Of a DNA stretch of 64,000 nt, positions 57,429 through 64,000 are shown piece after piece. The DNA is from Hirudinaria manillensis (lineage: Eukaryota > Annelida > Clitellata > Hirudinida > Hirudinidae). The first letter of the stretch is position 1, and the number at the start of each line of letters is the position of its first letter. The stretch is taken from the NCBI GenBank assembly GCA_034509925.1, contig CM067532.1:4358142-4422141 (forward strand), in the 5' to 3' direction. Position numbers and translations under genes: made by a program. Under the pieces are notes generated by a model. That model had not been told where the DNA came from and did not search any database. It saw only the letters and a program-made list of their open reading frames with translations.

Positions 57429-57817
57429 ACTCGTGCTCTACAGCGCTCGTCGCGGCACGTAGTAGCGTTACCGTTTTCCAAAACTTGAAAATTCTTAGGT
57501 TCACCTTCGAAAAATAACCCATAATAATTTAAGAATAATATCGATAACCATTTAAAAATATAATAGATGAAGAAATGGATAACGGACCTTTGATTAAAAG
57601 AAAGGTTTCCTTCCACAAAATTTGAACACTATTTTAAAATATAATAATAAGTAACAACGACAAAATAATAAATTTTATTCTTTTTAATCAGCCGCATCAA
57701 TATATTTCACTTTTAGGAGAGAGGTCATTGTTATTGTTATCGCTGTACCTCGAGATCGTTTCGCGCCGCAAAGGTTATTTGTTTTCTAGTTCCAGTAAGA
57801 TTACATTGATTGAGGAT
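57429..57817 (+). promoter_or_regulatory. COX17 upstream region
   Basis: Spacer between the foldback element and COX17, including its probable 5' untranslated sequence (an in-frame ATG at 57728 is discussed under COX17). No TATA box is clear. Confidence 0.35.
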
Positions 57818-58063
57818 ATGCCAGAAAAACAACCAGAATCGGATACCCAAGGGAAAAAACAGACCCTAAAGCCATGCTGTGCCTGCCCAGAGACAAGGAA
57901 ACCCAGAGATGAATGGTAAAGTTCGGAAAACCGTAATTGTGTAATTGTGCACCTAATGATATTTGGCTTTTGTAACAGCATCGCTAAAAACGGAGAGGAG
58001 TCCTGTCAAGATCTTATCGAAGCGCATAAAGAATGCATGAGAAAACTCGGATTTAAAATTTGA
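57818..58063 (+). CDS. COX17: Cytochrome c oxidase copper chaperone COX17
   Basis: This protein carries copper in the mitochondrial intermembrane space to SCO1 and COX11 for assembly of complex IV. Two exons (57818-57915, 57979-58063) give 60 residues (human 63). The copper-binding motif [12 protein letters not shown] and the twin CX9C pairs of the CHCH fold are intact ([10 protein letters not shown] and [11 protein letters not shown]), followed by the family C-terminus MRKLGFKI. The chosen start, MPEKQPESD, matches the usual length; an upstream in-frame ATG at 57728 would add 30 residues unlike the family and is probably untranslated. It is tail-to-tail with ACAD8, 160 bases between stops. 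Confidence 0.95.
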
Positions 58064-58224
58064 TATGGAAGGATGGCTTTATTCCCCAGCCACAATAATT
58101 TCATTTAAATTGAATCATTTAACATGATTAATATTTTTGAAATTGCTTAAATTCTTAAAATCGAATGTTTTCAAAGTTGGTTTCATTGTGTCCTGAGTAA
58201 GCAATGGATTTAGGCTATGCAAAA

Positions 58225-61200
58225 CTAGCTCAAAAGCACATCCCTTGAAACAAGGAGTCGCATCATTTCGTTTGTACCTGAAAACCATAACAATATATAC
58301 CTTTTTGTAGTTTGTAAGCATAAAAGTGTACCTTCAATGATATGATGAAGCCTTGCATCTCTGTAATATTGTTGAACTGGATATTCCTTCAAATAACCAT
58401 AGCCACCAAACATTTGGATTGCATCATCACAAACCTGTATGGATCATATGCCAGTGTGTTTTAAACAATTTAAAAATGGCAAATATAAGGAAAACCTTCG
58501 AGCATTGTTCTGTAACAAAGAGTTTTGCCATGGAAGCTAATGGGACATAGTTAGGAGCTTTTGATTGGAGTGATCTAGCTGCATGTCGAACCATAAGTCT
58601 AGAGGCCACAACAGATGTTGCCATTTCTGCAAACTTGAACTGAAGGTACTGGGAATAGAAAAAGTTACCTGTTTATCTCTAATTAGGTTACTATTTATGA
58701 TGGGCCTCCATTGTTGTTTGAAAAATTTGTGAGTCGAAAAATGCATCACAAATGATTTAGTTTTGAAAGTTGATTGAATGGAAATCACATAGAAACATTC
58801 ATGTATTCAAAACTTCAGCTAGCATGCTCCTAAGGAAGATCATTAAATGAATGTTTTGGTGAGCAGTACACAACATTGGCAGAATCTGGTGTACCATGTG
58901 TTCCAAACCTCGCATGCCACAAGCACCATCATGGTAGAATACCACATGATTGCAGTGCTTCTAAGTTGCCCTAAATGACTAGAAGGAGCAATTATAACCT
59001 GCTATTATTGCTAAAATGACCACTCAATGAACTCCATTTTGCTGTTATGTAACTGTTGGTAATCTAATCATAAATGACATTTTATATTAACTTTTTGTAA
59101 TTATAATCATCTATTCAGCTACTTGAAAATCTTTGAGACTTTTTCCAAATTGTTTTCTGATGCCAAGATGTTCTTTAACGGCATCAAGGGAGGCAGTTGC
59201 GGCTCCAAGAGAAATTGATGCTGAAAGTTTAAACAGTAAACAAAGGATGATGATGGGGGTTTAGTGATAATCATCATACATAATACTGACATAATATTAA
59301 TGTTATTAATTGCAATATAACAAAGCACAGTCAAAAATCTTGTTAACTTTAACTTGCCGATATTAACTCTGCCACCATTCAGTCCATCCATGGCAATATG
59401 AAATCCTTTGTTCTCTTCACCTAGCAAGTTTGAAGTGGGAACCACAACATCTTCTAGAAAAACCTGCCTTGCAGGATGCGTGCACCACCCGACCTTATGA
59501 AAAATGTCATGAACATTAGCATTACATAATCTAATGCATTTAAAACAAAACAGTTGTATTAAAATGTTTGAGTAGTTTCTCAGCTATCTTTAATGTTTTT
59601 AAAAACTATTTGCAAACAGTCTGTTGAAGATTTATACATTTTTCCCATATATATTTATAACTCTCTAATGTGTATCTTTTGCGTATTTTATATATATACC
59701 ACTTTAAAATATCATTATTCTCTTGGAAATATTGCATTGGTCTCCCACCTTATTAACATTGGATATCTTCAAATTTTATTAAAAATTATAAGGCTGAAGC
59801 CGGTACCTCAATGCCTAAGAATATGGTTGGCAAGGAACTTTACATTTATTATATTTACTCCTATAAAGTTAATTACTTTACATTGCATTTTGCATTTTTA
59901 ATAAGGAGAAATAAGATTGTAAACTACAAGAAACTCCAGAAAAAATTATCTGAATAAAACATAAAATATTTTGACTAAAAATAACTCTTTTGTTTGAGAG
60001 TTCCAAATAAAATAAAAAGTGAAAAAAAAGATGTTTGAACAAATATTTTAATGCCTTAATTGTTGCACTATTTGAGCACACAATATCTTGAAAGCACCGT
60101 AAGTGTAACTAGTGTACCTGCTAAAACTTTTTGATAAAAGCAAACATCAAAGCAATATCAATAGAAGAGTTTAGTAACTCACATTATAGCAAGCTAATGC
60201 ATGAATGTCATGTGGGGTCAAACATGGAGGTCATTAAATGAATAATGAAAAATACAATAATAGAAATTGTTATTTGCTGTTGTGTCAAGTCACATGAGTT
60301 AAACACACATAATTTGTGAAAATTTAAGTTAGATTACATATTAGAACAAGTACTATAAAAATAAGATGCGATGATCTCTCTCATGCAGTTGGATGCCAAA
60401 ATGACTTATATATATTAAAATATGTTATATGTGTGGGCACACATAGTTATATGTAATGATTTTGATTATTACATGTAATAATTTTGACTCATAACAACTA
60501 ATTAAGAGCAAAAATATGGTGACCATCCAACCTTTTCTTCTTTTTTTCCAAAACTCAGTCCTTTTCGATCTGCTTCAACCAAAACACAGGAAATTCCCTT
60601 CGGGCCTGCACATCCTGTCCTTCCCATGACCAGGTAAATGCTGCTCTCACCTGCACCACTGATGAAGCTCTAGATTAAAGATGTTCATTTAAGATTTCAA
60701 AAGCTTAGGTTTCTTAACTAATTACCATTGTTTTATCTCACATTATTGCTGAATGCTGTTATGTCACTACAGTAAAATCTGTCTGTAGGTAAATCTAGAT
60801 TTATACAAAATAGTGCCCCTATATGCACATGGGCAAGTTGCCCCCTTTATCAGGTGTCTATGTTAAACTAAAGTTGATTCCTAGAAAAACCCTTAGGTTT
60901 AACCCTATTCTTGGGTGTCATAATTCATATCTTTAACTGTAGTTAGAGCAACATGAGATTATTTTCATTACATTACAAAAAGCAATAAAAATGGAGATTG
61001 TTATTATTACAATATATTACTCCCTCTGATAAAGCCTCTGTTCTTTCATGAAACTGTCACTTTTAATGTCAGAATTAATGAACCAATCATCTCACGTCAT
61101 TACTTCCATCATCCACCTTTTTCCAAAAGATAAAAATGAATTTCCTACTTTTTCATAATATCTCCTCTACTGCCAATGCCATTGAATTGGTAACCCTAGT

Positions 61201-62213
61201 TTTTCCATTGCCATAAGGTCTTCAAATGGCTTACGTGATCTACGTTAATCAAAGCTTTTATTGCCTAAAATCTATGCTGCAAAGATATGTATTAGAGCAT
61301 GCAAGCATTACTGCTAGAATGTGGATCTTTTCTTCCAATTGTGGTAAAATGCTTTTTCTTATCAGTTCATATAGTGAAATGTAAGACAGATTTTGGATTC
61401 AGAGAATATATTGTACTGAGTGTGATGATCTGTTACCCCACATAGCAAACCATAGCTTTTGAATGATAATAAAATGAAAGTACCTTTGTACCATTAATGA
61501 TGTATTCATTATTTTTCTTCACAATTGATGTTTTGAGAGAAGCTGAATCACTACCACTATCTGCATTGAATTTGTCCACAATTTATAAATCCATACATTC
61601 ATTAATATTAATTGCTATTGAGTCATAAATTATTTTGAGTTTATTGCTTAACCTGGCTCAGTGAGGCAATATGATGCAAAATTTTCCATTGTTGCAAGGC
61701 TTGGCATCCATTTCTTTCTTAAGTCATCACTTCCAAAAGTATCAACCATCCAAGCACACATACTGGAGAAAAACAAAGTTTTTAGTTTATTTAAAATCTT
61801 GATGACAATTTATTGAAAAAAATTCATTACTTATGAATGGATAAATATGCAGTTGTTGAGGGGCATCCCTGGGCCAAAGCTTCAAAAATTATAGATGCTT
61901 GCAGCCTCCCAAGATTGGAACCCCCATAAGTATCTTGACAGCATATAGCACCAAAACCGAGCTGTGCTGCGTGTCGAAGAGTATCTTGGGGGAAGGTTTG
62001 CTGTATGGAATATTTCTTTTTTGGAATGGTGAATATATTTATAAAAAGGAAAAAGTTACAAACATTGAGATCCCATTCTTTCATGTATGGTGCCATCTCA
62101 TTCTTTGCAAATGAAAGTGCATGTTCATATATTTCTTTATCATCTGAACTCAGACCATCTGTAGCTACCATTTTTGATAAATTCAACTTAGTAAAATTAG
62201 TTTGTAACTTCAT
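58225..62213 (-). CDS. ACAD8: Isobutyryl-CoA dehydrogenase
   Basis: A mitochondrial matrix flavoenzyme of valine breakdown. Ten exons (62213-62064, 62000-61831, 61762-61653, 61560-61486, 60669-60532, 59493-59358, 59220-59124, 58648-58496, 58434-58332, 58277-58225) close the frame at 394 residues. Blocks: [33 protein letters not shown] (FAD and substrate site), [57 protein letters not shown] and [20 protein letters not shown]. The catalytic Glu is in HHIIEGTNEMMR, as expected. The match to ACAD8 is closer than to short-chain or isovaleryl relatives as far as I can judge. The intron after 59358 has a GC donor. The start exon has a good acceptor just upstream of its ATG, so a short first exon with the rest of the transit peptide may exist. 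Confidence 0.93.
59356..59357 (-). other. GC-AG intron donor in ACAD8
   Basis: The exon ends GTTAATATCG and the intron starts GCAAGT. Joining to the acceptor before 59220 gives [14 protein letters not shown], matching human GGRINIASCSLGAA, so the junction is firm. Confidence 0.85.
59494..60531 (-). other. Long AT-rich intron of ACAD8
   Basis: No open frame with coding features; AT-rich with TATATATA tracts near 59650 and 60410. Confidence 0.55.
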
Positions 62214-63602
62214 TCTGTTGAATAATTAATTGAAGTGATTTACAGTTGAATGGCATTATTTGTTTCTCATTACTCATTAACCATTAAAAATTAAGTTATA
62301 AGCACAAATATCATCTAAAATTGAAAAAAATTAAATAATTATTGATGATAAGCTATAAGGCTTTAATGCACATTTTAGATGAGCTTTTACACATTAACTC
62401 ACAAAGCAAAGCAACCTATCACTTTTAAAGTATGTTCTACAGCCACATATAATAAATAATTAAGAAAAGACAAAAAAACTTAAAAATGCACTAACGATTC
62501 AAACATGAACGCTCGTGGCTACTTCGTCGCAAAAACTTTGTAAATGGCGGCACCTGCATATAATATTTATCGGCCGACATCAAACATCTGAATAAACGCG
62601 CCATATCCAGCCAAAAAAACTGATGAGAATACACGTTGAGCCACCCAGGAGAAGTGGAGAACGATATCGAATAAGATCTCCACAGTATTACAGTGATTAC
62701 AAAAAGGTTACACTCCCTAATTTATATTAACACCTAAATATTGAATCAATAATAGCCTCATTTGAAATTAAGATATAACTTATAATGCTAAAAACTTGTG
62801 TGAAAATTCATTTTGAGTGGAAAAATGATTTTGCAAACTCTCTAGAATAGAGAATGCATACACTTTGCTGAAAAAATTCGAGTTGAGGTCAAGTTATCAA
62901 ATAATCAGCATCCGAATTTTATTTATAGAAAAATGTTACTATTTAGTGATTTCTCCAATGTTTAAAAAATATTTTAGATGTACGTTATTGATATATATGT
63001 TTATTATTGATATAATAATCGTTTCCAACCGGTGCATATTCATGCATCCCATGGATCCATGCCTTCATCACATAGCTTTTAACGTGAAAATATTTAAATT
63101 ATCCGACATTTTCAAAGTACATCAAATCCACTCGTTGGGATATTGATGACCAGCTCGAGCTGATGGTGATCACAAACTCAGGTTTTCATAGCTAGGAAAA
63201 CTTCATGGGATACTATCCGAGGCATGATGTAAAGCAGAGTTCGGAAAACTCCGGCATTTAGACTGGATAAGACCGTAGCTGGCAATTGCATGCCATAACG
63301 CCGTCCTAGTTATTCATTGTTGTAACCGGCATAGTTGTACTATAGAGGTTAGAAGATTTTGTCCTAGCGACGTTTTTTATTATCATATTATCATACGCGG
63401 CCTAATTGTACTATATTTCAATTTTAATGGCTAATAGCGCGTTGATTGACATGAGAATTGTATTACTTTACTAGACTCTTACTTTTGAGTGAAATACTTA
63501 AAACATTTTCATCTTATAAATAATAGTTTAGTAAGGAGTTGAGGTGGAGAACTATCAGAATGTTCAGACTTGAGGCTTGAAGGAAGATAATAATTATTCA
63601 AG
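62214..63602. other. Region upstream of ACAD8, no gene resolved
   Basis: It should contain the ACAD8 promoter; a short minus-strand piece at about 62500-62511 (ATGTTTGAATC before a GTTAGT donor) would splice in frame to the ACAD8 start exon. The stretch 63130-63330 is less AT-rich but shows no recognised feature. Confidence 0.35.
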
Positions 63603-64000
63603 TTAGAGAAGTGGTCATCAATCTTTTGATAAATTATGCCGCAGCGGTATTTGCAAAGTATTTGTTCAGTGTATTAAGTTTTGGGTTATTAAGAAGCCCA
63701 GAAGGTACAAATATAGCATTTCATTTGAAATGTATGCTGTTGCTCATGAAGATGACCAGTGAAGGCAGACAAAAAAACTTTTGTTTGTTTGAATTTAATT
63801 ATTATCCTGAACATTATCTAAATACTATTAGTAATAACATTAGTAATAACTCGACAATGCGCATTGCACTAAATTCATTAAGTCGCGAGGTCAGAAAAAT
63901 GGTTATGCCATTATATCAAAATGCAAAACTTACACAAGAAATATGGTCAATAAAACGAAATCAATTGCGATTCTTTGTTATCCCTAATTTGATTGATAAA
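63603..64000 (+). CDS. Unidentified open coding exon running off the right edge
   Basis: From an acceptor-like TTATTCAAG ending at 63602, a frame of 132 codons stays open to the last base of the window. It has no stop, so it is not a bounded ORF. The translation begins REVVINLLINYAAAVFAKYL, continues through SPEGTNIAFHLKCMLLLMKM and FCLFEFNYYPEHYLNTI, and ends QLRFFVIPNLIDK. The composition looks like a real helical protein rather than chance. I do not recognise the family. In DNA this AT-rich, 132 stop-free codons would be uncommon by chance. The acceptor is weak, so the true exon start may differ. Confidence 0.45.

Noticed and set aside
57728..57817. N-terminal extension of COX17 from an upstream ATG
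   Set aside because: The added residues do not resemble the family, and COX17 enters the intermembrane space without a presequence.
63660..63765. piggyBac transposase fragment (KKPRRYKYSISFEMYAV in another frame)
   Set aside because: The resemblance is weak and ends in a stop, while the overlapping frame stays open to the edge of the window.

Overview
This window is nuclear DNA from an invertebrate animal. It is AT-rich, with many short exons joined by GT-AG (and a few GC-AG) introns, conserved animal genes on both strands, microsatellites and several families of decayed transposons. There are no bacterial operons, CRISPR arrays, rRNA or tRNA genes that I can see. A short precursor carrying two GFGD units of the achatin neuropeptide type points to a spiralian (annelid, mollusc, nemertean, brachiopod or similar), but I cannot name the species. 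Exon boundaries were worked out by hand from reading-frame continuity and remembered family sequences. For eleven genes the summed exon lengths close the frame exactly.

Layout from left to right: the 3' part of GFAT (+, 112-4231); an achatin-type neuropeptide gene with a TATA box (+, about 5479-6030); a GDF8/11 (myostatin-type) TGF-beta ligand (-, 6093-9527); 6-phosphogluconolactonase (+, 11676-13318); an orphan exon (+, 14535-14741); a Tigger/pogo remnant (15860-16340); the transcription factor YY1 (+, 18728-20583, first exon not found); ACBD3/GCP60 (+, 21580-24151); ANAPC1, 49 exons, 1,893 residues (-, 24425-36231), with a LINE fragment in one intron; an isolated possible first exon (+, 36887-36997); a Helitron-like element (37677-38043); a short CTEN-like tensin of 733 residues (-, 38374-42635); the glycosyltransferase GLT1D1 (+, 43636-45602); CCDC93 of the Commander complex (-, 45727-51475); a PA-TM-RING ubiquitin ligase of the RNF13/RNF167 type (-, 53438-55478); hAT and foldback repeats (56454-57428); COX17 (+, 57818-58063); ACAD8 (-, 58225-62213); and an unidentified open frame running off the right edge (+, 63603-64000).

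The genes are ordinary, unrelated housekeeping and signalling genes, packed tail-to-tail (achatin/GDF8-11, ACBD3/ANAPC1, GLT1D1/CCDC93, COX17/ACAD8) or head-to-head (tensin/GLT1D1, ANAPC1/36887). I see no gene cluster acting as one pathway and no evidence for a new multi-gene system. The items most worth a second look are the achatin-type precursor, the short tensin, three GC-AG introns, a foldback repeat family, and the unidentified coding sequence at the right edge and at 14.5 kb.
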